Assembly: GCA_023396115.1 (NCBI GenBank)
Contig: JAEWXC010000088.1
Location: 1 to 28,589, forward strand
Direction: 5' to 3'
DNA length: 28,589 bases
DNA from: Actinomycetes bacterium
GTDB lineage: Bacteria > Actinomycetota > Actinomycetes > Propionibacteriales > Nocardioidaceae
Below are positions 15,817 to 23,175 of this stretch, piece by piece. The notes below the pieces were generated by a model. The model made no database searches and was not told the origin of the DNA. It was given only the letters and a program-made list of their open reading frames with translations. Numbering within the stretch: position 1 is the stretch's first letter; each line of letters opens with the position of its first letter. A program made the translations under genes and the position numbers.

Positions 15817-16263
15817 ATGACCGACACCCCCGCCCTGCCCGACCTGGCCGAACTCTCCGTCGAGGAGTTCCTCTCGTTCATGCCCGAGGGGATGGGGCGG
15901 CTGAACGAGAAGATGGGTGTCGAGCTGGTCGAGTTCTCCCACGAGCGGGTCGTGGCCACCATGCCGGTGGAGGGCAACACCCAGCCCTACGGCCTGCTGC
16001 ACGGCGGCGCGTCGGTGGTGCTGGCCGAGACGCTGGGGTCGATCGGGTCGGCGATCCACGCCTTCCCCGACCGGATCGCCGTGGGCGTGGACATCAACGC
16101 CACCCACCACCGCTCGGCCACGTCCGGCACCGTCACCGGGGTCGCCACCCCGATCCACCTGGGCCGCACCTCGGCGGCGTTCGAGGTGGTCATCACCAAC
16201 GAGGCCGGCAAGCGCGTGTGCACCTCCCGGATCACCTGCGCGCTGGTGCCCGCCGACCGCTGA
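15817..16263 (+). CDS. PaaI-family hotdog thioesterase
   Basis: A 148-residue single hotdog domain. The signature YGLLHGGASVVLAET (58-72) holds the HGG helix start and E71, the position of the catalytic acid in the EntH/YbdB/MenI type of acyl-CoA thioesterase. VGVDINATHHRSATSG is the following core strand and turn. The enzyme hydrolyses an acyl-CoA; candidates are dihydroxynaphthoyl-CoA (menaquinone pathway), phenylacetyl-CoA-like or housekeeping aromatic thioesters, which cannot be separated by sequence alone. There is no ribosome site before ATG 15817, but CACCAT lies 6 nt upstream, so the message may be leaderless. It is divergent from polA and convergent with the GNAT gene. Confidence 0.9.
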   Translation: MTDTPALPDLAELSVEEFLSFMPEGMGRLNEKMGVELVEFSHERVVATMPVEGNTQPYGLLHGGASVVLAETLGSIGSAIHAFPDRIAVGVDINATHHRSATSGTVTGVATPIHLGRTSAAFEVVITNEAGKRVCTSRITCALVPADR

Positions 16264-16275
16264 GACCCCTCTCTG

Positions 16276-16305
16276 CCGCGGAACACCGGGCACGGGTGTC
16301 CGCGG
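16276..16305. terminator. Hairpin terminator between convergent genes
   Basis: An 11-bp stem (16276-16287 with 16295-16305) with one bulged A and a 7-nt loop lies between the thioesterase stop at 16263 (+) and the GNAT stop at 16318 (-). Confidence 0.65.
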
Positions 16306-16317
16306 AGCCGGTGGGGC

Positions 16318-16893
16318 TCAGACCTCCTGGGCGCGCCGGCGCAACCGCCGGGCCGCCAGCACCATCTCCACGCGCGAGCTCGCCCCCGCACCGGCACGCA
16401 CCGGCTGGGGGCGCAGCGCCCCCAGGCGCGCCCGCACCGCGGAGGTCTCGGCGACCCGGAGCGTGGCGCGCGGGGTGAGCGCGAGCCGGGCCATGAACCG
16501 GTTGGCGTCGCGGGAGGTGGCCTGCACGCCGACGGCCAGCTGGGCCACGCCCGCCTGCTCGGCCACCGTGACGCACGCGTCCATCAGGGCCGTGCCGACC
16601 CCGTGCCGGCGGAACCCGTCGGCCACCTGCAGCGCGGAGACGACCACGGTCCGGTCCAGGTTGACCGGCGAGAGGGTGCTGAGCACCAGGTGCACCGCCC
16701 CGACCACGACCCCGTCGTGCTCGGCGACCAGGATCCGTCGCCCCGCGTCGGCTGCCGCGGCCACCACGAGCTCACGACAGTCCTGGACCCGGCCGGCCAG
16801 GTCGCGGGGGCGCAGCGAGTCGACCCACAGGTCGGCCAGCACGGGTGCGTCCTCACCGATGGCGGGACGGACGGAGATGACACTTCTCGTCAT
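16318..16893 (-). CDS. GNAT family N-acetyltransferase
   Basis: A 191-residue protein with a GNAT fold. Strands ILVAEHDGVVVGAVHLVL and VVVSALQVADGFRRHGVGTALM lead into the acetyl-CoA binding loop RRHGVG (95-100), the Q/R-x-x-G-x-G/A motif A. DANRFMARLAL (129-139) matches the motif B region. The last 40 residues are Arg/Ala-rich and not part of the core domain. The substrate is unknown; relatives acetylate small molecules, ribosomal proteins or antibiotics. ATG 16893 has GGAG seven nucleotides upstream. It is divergent from the liv operon, with a 323-bp shared upstream region. Confidence 0.88.
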   Translation of the reverse strand: MTRSVISVRPAIGEDAPVLADLWVDSLRPRDLAGRVQDCRELVVAAAADAGRRILVAEHDGVVVGAVHLVLSTLSPVNLDRTVVVSALQVADGFRRHGVGTALMDACVTVAEQAGVAQLAVGVQATSRDANRFMARLALTPRATLRVAETSAVRARLGALRPQPVRAGAGASSRVEMVLAARRLRRRAQEV

Positions 16894-17140
16894 CGTTGAC
16901 TCCAGTGGATCCGGGGGGCCGGCAACGACTCCCCCGAGCGCCGGTGCCCAGACCCTACGCCCATCGGGGCCCTGTCGGCGAGCACGACCACCGAAAACCC
17001 CGGACCCCGCGACATGCGGCACGATCCGGCGCTGACCGGGTCCCGCCGGGCAGCACTGTTGTGTCCAACTTGTGACGTTCTGCTGGACGTGCGGCCCTTA
17101 TTGTTCATACCCGGCGGATCGGTCGCCCCGGGAGCAGTTA

Positions 17141-17156
17141 TGTGACCCACGTCACA
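17141..17156 (+). promoter_or_regulatory. CRP/GlxR-type operator upstream of the liv operon
   Basis: TGTGACCCACGTCACA matches the CRP-family consensus TGTGA-N6-TCACA at all ten fixed positions. Its centre (17148.5) lies about 40 bp before the transcription start implied by TATAGT at 17176-17181, close to the class II activator position of -41.5. Cyclic-AMP control of the transporter is inferred. Confidence 0.6.
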
Positions 17157-17175
17157 CTGCCAGGCCGAATCCACC

Positions 17176-17181
17176 TATAGT
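17176..17181 (+). promoter_or_regulatory. -10 box of the liv operon
   Basis: TATAGT is the best -10 hexamer in the window and lies 36 nt before the livH start. The expected -35 position is occupied by the CRP-type palindrome rather than a TTGACA-like hexamer, which fits an activator-dependent promoter. Confidence 0.6.
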
Positions 17182-17216
17182 TCGCAGCGTCATCCACCCA
17201 CGACCCCGGGGGCCAC

Positions 17217-18593
17217 ATGCACGTGTTCCGTCCGCTGCAGGGTGTCCTGCTGCTGGCCGTCCTGCTGGGCACCGCCCTGCTGGGACTGCCGGCCGCCCAG
17301 GCCAGCGCCCTGCCCACCGCAGACACAGCGAGCAGCTGTGTCAAACCACCGCCGCGGGAGGACGACACCATCCATGTCGTCGGCTGCCTGGTGGACACCC
17401 GTGAGAAGCCACCGACCCCCGTCCCCGGCGTCGAGATCTCCGTCGAGGACGAGTCGGGCAACGAGATCGGCACCGCCACCTCCGACGACACCGGTGTCTT
17501 CGACATCGAGATCGGCCCGGCCATCGACGCCCTGGGCAACACCTACACGGTGCTGCTCGACGAGGACTCTCTCCCCGACGGCGCCGACCTGCGCAACCCG
17601 GACCAGAAGGAGCTGAAGGTCTACGTCAAGCTCCAGGCCGACGTGAACGTCACCTTCCCGATCGGTGACGCCACCGTCGGGTCGGGCAAGTTCGCCCAGG
17701 CCCTGCAGCTGGCCGTCGGCGGTCTGGTCTTCGCCCTGCTGCTGGCCCTGGCCGCGCTGGGCCTCTCGCTGATCTTCGGCACCACCGGGCTGACCAACTT
17801 CGCCCACGGTGAGCTGATCACCTTCGGTGCGGTGAGCGCGATGTTCATCGACCAGCTCTCCGGCGACATCGTGATCGCCGGGAAGAACATGACGATGGTG
17901 ATCGCGATCGTGTTCGCCACGATCGCCTCGGTGCTCTTCGGCTGGCTCAACGACAAGGTCCTGTGGAAGCCGCTGCGTCGCCGCGGCACCGGACTGATCG
18001 CCGCGATGATCGTCAGCATCGGTCTGTCGATCTTCCTGCGGAACGTCTACCAGTACTTCGCCGGCGCGGACGCGCACAACTACAGCCAGTGGACCAACCC
18101 CGCACCGTGGGTGCTCGGCCCGGTCTCGGTGACGCCCAAGGACGTCGGCGTCGCCGTGCTGGCCGCCGTCGTGCTGGCGGTCGTGCTGGTCGCGATGCGG
18201 ACCACCAAGATCGGCAAGGCCGCCCGCGCGGTCTCCGACAACCCGGCCCTGGCCGCGGCCTCGGGCATCGACGTGGACAAGGTGATCTCGATCGTCTGGG
18301 CCCTCGGTGCCGGGCTGGCCGGTCTGGCCGGCGTCCTGCTGGGCATGACCCAGGGCTTCGACTACCAGCTGGGCTTCAAGATCCTGCTGCTCGTCTTCGC
18401 CGCGGTCGTCCTGGGCGGTCTGGGCAGCATCTGGGGTGCCGTGGTCGGCGCCCTGATCATCGGAGTGTTCATCGACGTGTCGACGCTCATCGTGCCCGCC
18501 GAGCTGAAGTTCGTCGGTGCGCTGGTCGTCCTCATCCTGGTGCTGATGGTGAGGCCCCAGGGCATCTTCGGTCGCGCCGAGCGGATCGGGTAA
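17217..18593 (+). CDS. livH: LivH-type ABC permease with N-terminal extracytoplasmic domain
   Basis: 458 residues, against about 290-310 for ordinary LivH. Residues 1 to about 30 are a signal peptide (basic start, hydrophobic core, AAQASA). Residues about 50-150 form a beta-rich domain resembling CNA-B/carboxypeptidase-regulatory Ig-like modules (PGVEISVEDESGNEIGTATSDDTGVFDI), with C41 and C57 possibly disulphide-bonded. From about 160 onward is the permease, with GLSLIFGTTGLTNFAHGELITFGA, the EAA-like cytoplasmic loop MRTTKIGKAARAVSDNPALAAASGID and a C-terminal MVRPQGIFG. It is one half of the membrane channel for branched-chain amino acids or related compounds such as urea or amides. The extra domain could dock the binding protein or contact the wall. 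ATG 17217 starts the signal peptide; GGGGG upstream is a weak ribosome site. First gene of a four-gene operon. Confidence 0.92.
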   Translation: MHVFRPLQGVLLLAVLLGTALLGLPAAQASALPTADTASSCVKPPPREDDTIHVVGCLVDTREKPPTPVPGVEISVEDESGNEIGTATSDDTGVFDIEIGPAIDALGNTYTVLLDEDSLPDGADLRNPDQKELKVYVKLQADVNVTFPIGDATVGSGKFAQALQLAVGGLVFALLLALAALGLSLIFGTTGLTNFAHGELITFGAVSAMFIDQLSGDIVIAGKNMTMVIAIVFATIASVLFGWLNDKVLWKPLRRRGTGLIAAMIVSIGLSIFLRNVYQYFAGADAHNYSQWTNPAPWVLGPVSVTPKDVGVAVLAAVVLAVVLVAMRTTKIGKAARAVSDNPALAAASGIDVDKVISIVWALGAGLAGLAGVLLGMTQGFDYQLGFKILLLVFAAVVLGGLGSIWGAVVGALIIGVFIDVSTLIVPAELKFVGALVVLILVLMVRPQGIFGRAERIG

Positions 18594-18604
18594 GGGGAGA
18601 CAAG

Positions 18605-19603
18605 ATGGACATCATCGGAATTCTCAGCGCCTCCCTGCAGGAGGCCCTCGGCCCGACGGCCGTCGTCTACGCGCTCGCGGCCATCGGCCTGAACGTGACC
18701 TTCGGCTACACCGGCCTGCTGAACTTCGGTCAGGCGGGCTTCATGGCGATCGGCGGCTACACGATGGCCGCGTTCGTCTCCACCTGGGACCAGCCGTTCT
18801 GGTTGGCCCTGCTCGCCGGCCTCTTCTTCACCCTGGTCCTGGCGGTGCTGCTCGGTATCCCGACGCTGCGGCTGCGTGCCGACTACCTGGCGATCGTGAC
18901 GATCGCGGCCTCCGAGATCATCCGGCAGACCCTCGGGTCGGTCACGCTGCTGGAGTACTTCGGTGGCCAGGACGGCGTGATCAACTACCGCGGCACGTTC
19001 CGCAGCTGGAACCTGCTCGACAAGGCCGGGCTCTCGTTCGACTGGCTCCCGTGGAGCAACGCCGAGCTGTGGCTGATGCTCGTGGGCTGGATCGTGGTGG
19101 CGCTCAGCTGCCTGCTGGTCTGGCTGCTGGCCAAGGCGCCGTACGGCCGGGTGCTCAAGGGCATCCGCGAGGACGAGGACGCGGTCCGCTCCCTGGGCAA
19201 GAACGTCTACTGGTACAAGCTGCAGTCGCTGATGATCGGCGGCACCTTCGGTGCGCTGGCCGGTTTCGCGGTGGCGTTGCAGAAGTCGAACATGGCACCC
19301 ACCTGGGTCGCCACGGACGTCACGTTCTTCGCCTACACCGTGCTCCTGCTCGGTGGCGCGGCACGTGTCCTGGGTCCGGTCGTCGGATCGGTGATCTTCT
19401 GGTTCCTGCTGGTGATGATCGAGCAGGTGCTCAAGGCGCTGACCATCCCCTCGGACCCGATCCTCCCGACCTGGCTGCTGACCAGCAACGAGGCCAGCAA
19501 CGTCCGGTTCATCCTGCTGGGTCTGGCCCTGATGCTGTTGATGATCTTCCGGCCGCAGGGCATCTTCGGAGACAAGAAGGAGCTGGCGATCGATGGCCGC
19601 TGA
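18605..19603 (+). CDS. livM: LivM-type ABC transporter permease
   Basis: A 332-residue permease, the partner of LivH. Hydrophobic helices start at once after MDII. The conserved region LNVTFGYTGLLNFGQAGFMAIGGY (near residues 30-53) is the LivM/LivH signature, and the cytoplasmic coupling loop is APYGRVLKGIREDEDAVRSLGKN, which contacts the ATPases. It ends in FRPQGIFGDKKE, the usual family terminus. ATG 18605 has GGGGAG five nucleotides upstream and lies 11 nt after the livH stop. Its end overlaps the livG start by 11 nt, so translation is coupled. Confidence 0.95.
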   Translation: MDIIGILSASLQEALGPTAVVYALAAIGLNVTFGYTGLLNFGQAGFMAIGGYTMAAFVSTWDQPFWLALLAGLFFTLVLAVLLGIPTLRLRADYLAIVTIAASEIIRQTLGSVTLLEYFGGQDGVINYRGTFRSWNLLDKAGLSFDWLPWSNAELWLMLVGWIVVALSCLLVWLLAKAPYGRVLKGIREDEDAVRSLGKNVYWYKLQSLMIGGTFGALAGFAVALQKSNMAPTWVATDVTFFAYTVLLLGGAARVLGPVVGSVIFWFLLVMIEQVLKALTIPSDPILPTWLLTSNEASNVRFILLGLALMLLMIFRPQGIFGDKKELAIDGR

Positions 19604-20564
19604 GACAACTGCCGCCGCGTCCGGGGCCCGCGCGATGTTCGCGGACGTCCCGGCCCGGCCGGGCGCCAAGAAGCCCGACCCGATCGTGGTCGCCGACGGC
19701 ATCGTCCGCCAGTTCGGTGGTCTGAAGGCCGTGAACGTCGACCACGTGGAGATCCAGCGCGGCGCCATCACGGCGCTGATCGGACCCAACGGTGCCGGCA
19801 AGACGACCTTCTTCAACCTGCTGACCGGCTTCGACCGGCCCCAGGAGGGCACTTGGTCGTTCAACGGCACCCCGCTGAACAAGGTGCCCGCCTACAAGGT
19901 CGCCCGGATGGGCATGATCCGCACCTTCCAGCTCACCAAGGTGCTGAGCAAGCTCACCGTCCTGGAGAACATGCGGCTGGGAGCCACCGGCCAGAGCGGG
20001 GAGAAGTTCCTCTCCGCGCTGCTGCCGTTCACCTGGCGGGCCCGCGAGGCGGAGATCACCGCCAAGGCGGACGCGCTGCTGGAGCGGTTCCTGCTGCTGG
20101 CCAAGAAGGACGACTTCGCCGGCACCATGTCGGGCGGGCAGCGCAAGCTGCTCGAGATGGCCCGGGCCCTGATGGCCGACCCGGAGCTGGTGATGCTCGA
20201 CGAGCCGATGGCCGGCGTCAACCCGGCCCTGAAGCAGTCGCTGCTGGGCCACGTGAAGTCGCTGCGCGACGAGGGCCGCACGGTCCTGTTCGTCGAGCAC
20301 GACATGGACATGGTCCGCGACATCTCCGACTGGGTCATCGTGATGGCCCAGGGCCAGGTGATCGCCGAGGGACCGCCGGAGAGCGTGATGAGCGACCAGC
20401 GCGTCATCGACGCCTACCTGGGCAGCCACCACGACCAGGACCTCAGCGACGACGCCGTCGCGGCCCAGATCGAGGCGGAGGCCAGTGCGGAGATCGCCGC
20501 CGAGGCCGACGGCGTCGACACCGCCGCGGAGGCCGCGGAGCAGGCCAAGGAGGACAAGGCATGA
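19593..20564 (+). CDS. livG: LivG-type ABC transporter ATPase
   Basis: A 323-residue ATP-binding subunit. The Walker A is GPNGAGKTT, the Q-loop is FQLTKV, the signature is MSGGQRK (variant of LSGGQ), the Walker B is LVMLDEPMAGVNP, and the H-loop is FVEHDMD. The helical insertion typical of LivG between Walker A and the signature is present. About 50 residues at the C-terminus, rich in Ala, Glu and Asp, extend beyond the normal family end and are probably disordered or helical. The N-terminal about 28 residues before the domain are also extra. It powers the LivH/LivM channel together with LivF. ATG 19593 lies inside the end of livM; its stop overlaps the livF ATG as ATGA. Confidence 0.95.
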   Translation: MAAETTAAASGARAMFADVPARPGAKKPDPIVVADGIVRQFGGLKAVNVDHVEIQRGAITALIGPNGAGKTTFFNLLTGFDRPQEGTWSFNGTPLNKVPAYKVARMGMIRTFQLTKVLSKLTVLENMRLGATGQSGEKFLSALLPFTWRAREAEITAKADALLERFLLLAKKDDFAGTMSGGQRKLLEMARALMADPELVMLDEPMAGVNPALKQSLLGHVKSLRDEGRTVLFVEHDMDMVRDISDWVIVMAQGQVIAEGPPESVMSDQRVIDAYLGSHHDQDLSDDAVAAQIEAEASAEIAAEADGVDTAAEAAEQAKEDKA

Positions 20565-21349
20565 GCCAGTCAGCAGCCATCGACCCGAACCCGCCGGAGA
20601 TCGACCGGTCGGCCCACCTGGCCGAGGCCGAGGGTGCGCTGCTGCGCGCCGACGACCTGGTCGCCGGGTACCTGCCGGGCGTCAACATCCTCAGCAACGC
20701 CGACCTGTACTGCAAGGAGGGCGAGCTGGTCGGGATCATCGGTCCCAACGGTGCCGGCAAGTCCACCCTGCTCAAGGCGCTGTTCGGGCTGGTGAACATC
20801 CGCTCGGGCACGGTCACCCTGCGCAACCAGAACATCACCAACAAGCGCGCCGACGTCCTGGTCACCGAGGGCATCAGCTTCGTCCCGCAGACGAACAACG
20901 TGTTCCCGACGCTGACCATCCAGGAAAACCTGGAGATGGGCTGCTACCAGCGGCCCGAGAAGTTCAAGGACCGGTTCGAGTTCGTGGCCGGGATCTTCCC
21001 GTCGCTGGCCGACCGCCGCAAGCAGCGCGCCGGCTCGCTGTCGGGTGGTGAACGGCAGATGGTGGCCATGGGCCGGGCCCTGATGATGGACCCGTCGGTG
21101 CTGCTGCTCGACGAGCCGTCCGCCGGCCTGTCCCCCGTCCTGCAGGACGAGGTGTTCGTGCAGACCCGCTCGATCAACAAGGCCGGGGTCTCGATCATCA
21201 TGGTCGAGCAGAACGCCGCCCGGTGCCTGCAGATCTGTGACCGGGCCTACGTGCTCGACCACGGTCGCAACGCCTACACCGGCACCGGTGAGGAGCTGCG
21301 CCACGACCCGAAGGTCATCGAGCTCTACCTGGGCACGCTGACGAAGTAG
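20561..21349 (+). CDS. livF: LivF-type ABC transporter ATPase
   Basis: A 262-residue ATP-binding subunit. The Walker A is GPNGAGKST, the Q-loop is VPQTNN, the signature is LSGGERQM, the Walker B is LLLDEPSAGLSP, and the H-loop is MVEQNA, the Gln variant usual in LivF. The first about 28 residues are an added polar segment. With LivG it drives uptake through LivH/LivM. ATG 20561 overlaps the livG stop (ATGA) and has AAGGAGG seven nucleotides upstream, the strongest ribosome site in the operon. A large hairpin begins 9 nt after its stop, marking the end of the operon. Confidence 0.95.
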   Translation: MSQSAAIDPNPPEIDRSAHLAEAEGALLRADDLVAGYLPGVNILSNADLYCKEGELVGIIGPNGAGKSTLLKALFGLVNIRSGTVTLRNQNITNKRADVLVTEGISFVPQTNNVFPTLTIQENLEMGCYQRPEKFKDRFEFVAGIFPSLADRRKQRAGSLSGGERQMVAMGRALMMDPSVLLLDEPSAGLSPVLQDEVFVQTRSINKAGVSIIMVEQNAARCLQICDRAYVLDHGRNAYTGTGEELRHDPKVIELYLGTLTK

Positions 21350-21358
21350 TCACGCCCC

Positions 21359-21402
21359 GCAGAACGGCCGGTCGTCCCCTCGGGGGCGGCCGGCCGTTCT
21401 GC
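21359..21402 (+). terminator. Terminator of the liv operon
   Basis: A 13-bp perfect outer stem (21359-21371 with 21390-21402) continues inward with mostly paired bases, giving close to 20 bp in total. It lies 9 nt after the livF stop. No T-run follows. Confidence 0.8.
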
Positions 21403-21425
21403 TGCCCGGCGGGCCTCTCCGTCGA

Positions 21426-21604
21426 GGTCTCGGCGAGCTCGACCAGCGCGGTCTCGGCAGGCTCGACCACCGGGCGGGGCACCAACCGTCGATCGAGCTT
21501 GCCGCGATCCGGTCAGGGGTCTCGGCAGGCTCAACCACCAGGAGGGGCACCACCGTCGATCGAGCTTGCCGAGATCCAGTCAGGGGTCTCGACAGGCTCG
21601 ACCA
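21426..21604. repeat. Intergenic array of direct and inverted ~20-bp repeats
   Basis: Four direct copies of a unit close to GGTCTCGGCAGGCTCGACCA lie at 21426-21445, 21450-21469, 21518-21537 and 21585-21604. Two inverted relatives (GATCGAGCTTGCCGAGATCC type) lie at 21491-21510 and 21558-21577. The last two direct/inverted pairs form a tandem with a 67-bp period. Similar GTCTCGACAGGCTCGACCA-type intergenic repeats are, from memory, common in Nocardioides-like genomes. The stretch from 21350 to 21725 holds no gene, only this array and two terminators. Confidence 0.85.
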
Positions 21605-21652
21605 GCGCGCTCTCGACCACCGGGAGGGCGCCCGGGGCGTGCCAGACGCACG

Positions 21653-21682
21653 GAGGGGCCCGGCCGTGCGGCCGGGCCCCTC
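21653..21682 (-). terminator. Terminator of the binding-protein gene
   Basis: A perfect 13-bp stem (21653-21665 with 21670-21682) with a 4-nt loop lies 43 nt after the stop of the minus-strand substrate-binding protein gene. Confidence 0.8.
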
Positions 21683-21725
21683 TGCGGGTGGTGCTGCGGA
21701 CCAGTCGGTCAGCGTGTCAGTCGGC

Positions 21726-23018
21726 TCAGATCACGCCGGTGACGTACTTGACGTTCTGGTACTTGTTGGTCTCGTCGTACTCGAAGATGCCGATGGTGGC
21801 CTTGGTCGGGCTACCGGTCTCACCGAGGTCCACGGGGCCGGAGACACCGTCGTAGTCGATGTCCTTGCCCTCGTCGAGCAGGGCGACGCAGTCCTTGTAG
21901 GTGGTGCACTTCTCGCCACCCTCGGAGACCTCGATGATCTTCGGGGCGAAGGTCTCGGGGTCGTCGGATTTGGCCGCGACTGCCGCCAGGGCGGACAGCA
22001 TGACCGCGTCGAAGGACTCCGGACCGTAGGTGAAGTCGGTGAGCTTCGGGTCGGCCTTGAGCAGGACCTTCTTGAAGTCGTCGGTCAGCTCAGCACCCGG
22101 GTAGGTCGCCCGGACACCGGTCAGGGTGCCCTTCGGGAGGTCCTTGGAGTAGTCGGCGGTGTTGCCGTCGACGAAGTAGACCTGGACGTCCTTGGGGCCG
22201 ATGCCCTTGCCGACCATCGTCGGGATGATCTTCGTGGTCTCGTTGAAGCCCACGACCACGACGGCGTCCGGCTTGCCGGCGGCGATCTGGTTGACCTCGG
22301 CGGTGAAGTTCTGCGCGTCGGCCGAGTACAGGACGCTCATGTTGTCCTTGACCGGCGCACCGCCGGCCTCCAGGCCGTCGGAGATCTGCTTGGCCAGCAG
22401 CTCACCGTAGGAGTCCTGGCGAGCCAGGATCGCGACGTTGGACTTGCCGTCCTCGATGATGGTGTTGGCCATCACGGCGCCCTGCAGGACGTCCGAGGGG
22501 GCGGTCCGGAAGTACAGACCGTTCGGGTCGGTCTCGGCGTCGTCGAAGGCCGGCGAGGTGTTGGCCGGGGAGAAGTGGACGAGCTTGTTCTCCTGGGTGA
22601 TCTTGTCGATCACCGAGAGCGAGACACCCGAGGCGGCGGCACCGATGATGACGTCGGCCTTGTCGCGGACGAGCTGGTCCACGCCGGTGCCGGCGATGTC
22701 GGGAGTACCGTCACCGGAGTCGGCCTCGAAGGCAGCGATGTCCTTGCCCAGGACACCACCGTTGGCGTTGATCTCGGCGACCGCGGCGTTGACGCCCGCG
22801 AACTCCGGGGGCCCGAGGAAGGCGAGGTCACCGGTCTTGGGCAGCAGCGAGCCGACGGTGAAGGTGCCGTCACCCTGCTTGGCCGGCGCGTCCGAGGTGG
22901 CGTTCGTGCCGTCGGAGCTCGGCTCGTTGTCCTTGTCCTCCGACCCGCACGCGGAGAGTGCGAGAGCTCCCACCAGCGCCAGGACGCTGAGGTTCGCAAG
23001 GGGCTTGTGACGCTTCAT
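21726..23018 (-). CDS. livK: Branched-chain amino acid-type ABC substrate-binding lipoprotein
   Basis: A 430-residue lipoprotein. The signal peptide ends in the lipobox LSAC with C24 as the lipidated residue, followed by an acidic Ser/Asp/Asn-rich linker. The body is a type I periplasmic-binding-protein fold of the Peripla_BP_6 (LivJ/LivK) family, with FTVGSLLPKTGDLAFLGPPEFAGVNAAVAEINANGG as the first lobe, VIIGAAASGVSLSV, FVDGNTADY and FDAVMLSALA. It delivers the substrate to LivH/M/F/G on the cell surface. The ligand is not readable; branched-chain amino acids are the default. ATG 23018 has GGAGG four nucleotides upstream. Unusually, the gene is not in the operon but convergent to it, with its own promoter and a GlnR-like site upstream. 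Confidence 0.93.
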   Translation of the reverse strand: MKRHKPLANLSVLALVGALALSACGSEDKDNEPSSDGTNATSDAPAKQGDGTFTVGSLLPKTGDLAFLGPPEFAGVNAAVAEINANGGVLGKDIAAFEADSGDGTPDIAGTGVDQLVRDKADVIIGAAASGVSLSVIDKITQENKLVHFSPANTSPAFDDAETDPNGLYFRTAPSDVLQGAVMANTIIEDGKSNVAILARQDSYGELLAKQISDGLEAGGAPVKDNMSVLYSADAQNFTAEVNQIAAGKPDAVVVVGFNETTKIIPTMVGKGIGPKDVQVYFVDGNTADYSKDLPKGTLTGVRATYPGAELTDDFKKVLLKADPKLTDFTYGPESFDAVMLSALAAVAAKSDDPETFAPKIIEVSEGGEKCTTYKDCVALLDEGKDIDYDGVSGPVDLGETGSPTKATIGIFEYDETNKYQNVKYVTGVI

Positions 23019-23080
23019 GAAGCCTCCGGGGTTCCTTGTTCCCACACGGGCAGCACGGATTTGCTGCCCGCAGGTGGATC

Positions 23081-23086
23081 AAGGTA
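23081..23086 (-). promoter_or_regulatory. Candidate -10 box of the binding-protein gene
   Basis: TACCTT on the minus strand would start transcription near 23074, leaving a leader of about 55 nt before the ATG at 23018. No good -35 hexamer is present, fitting activation from the upstream GTNAC triad. Confidence 0.35.
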
Positions 23087-23113
23087 GCCCGATCAGGAGC
23101 CGTCGAGAGGTAG

Positions 23114-23140
23114 GTCACACGCATGTAACCAACCTGTGAC
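23114..23140. promoter_or_regulatory. GlnR-like GTNAC triad
   Basis: Three five-base elements are evenly spaced: GTCAC (23114-23118), GTAAC (23125-23129) and GTGAC (23136-23140), each separated by 6 bp. GlnR boxes of actinomycetes follow gTnAC-n6-GnAAC, and the first two elements match this exactly. The outer parts also form an 8-bp inverted repeat, AGGTCACA (23112-23119) with TGTGACCT (23135-23142). The triad sits about 40-66 bp before the inferred start, a usual place for an activator. Nitrogen control of the binding protein is inferred. Confidence 0.45.
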
Positions 23141-23175
23141 CTCCCCGGTGCACTCCGCAGCGATGCTGGAGGAGG

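Larger units (their letters stand above)
16894..17216. other. Intergenic region between GNAT and liv genes (323 bp)
   Basis: No gene is supported here. It holds a candidate GNAT -10 (TAGGGT, minus strand, 16957-16952), a locally AT-richer patch near 17098-17110, a perfect CRP-type palindrome (17141-17156) and a good -10 for the liv operon (TATAGT, 17176-17181). Confidence 0.6.

Noticed and set aside
14258..15820. A 520-codon plus-strand frame over polA
   Set aside because: It is antisense to polA, which has all polymerase motifs; the translation shows no domain.
21426..21604. Possible CRISPR array
   Set aside because: Copies are both direct and inverted, spacing is irregular, units vary and no cas genes are present.
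21349..21726. Urea transporter (Urt) identity for the liv genes
   Set aside because: The binding protein looks like the general Peripla_BP_6 branched-chain type and no urease genes are nearby; the ligand is left open.
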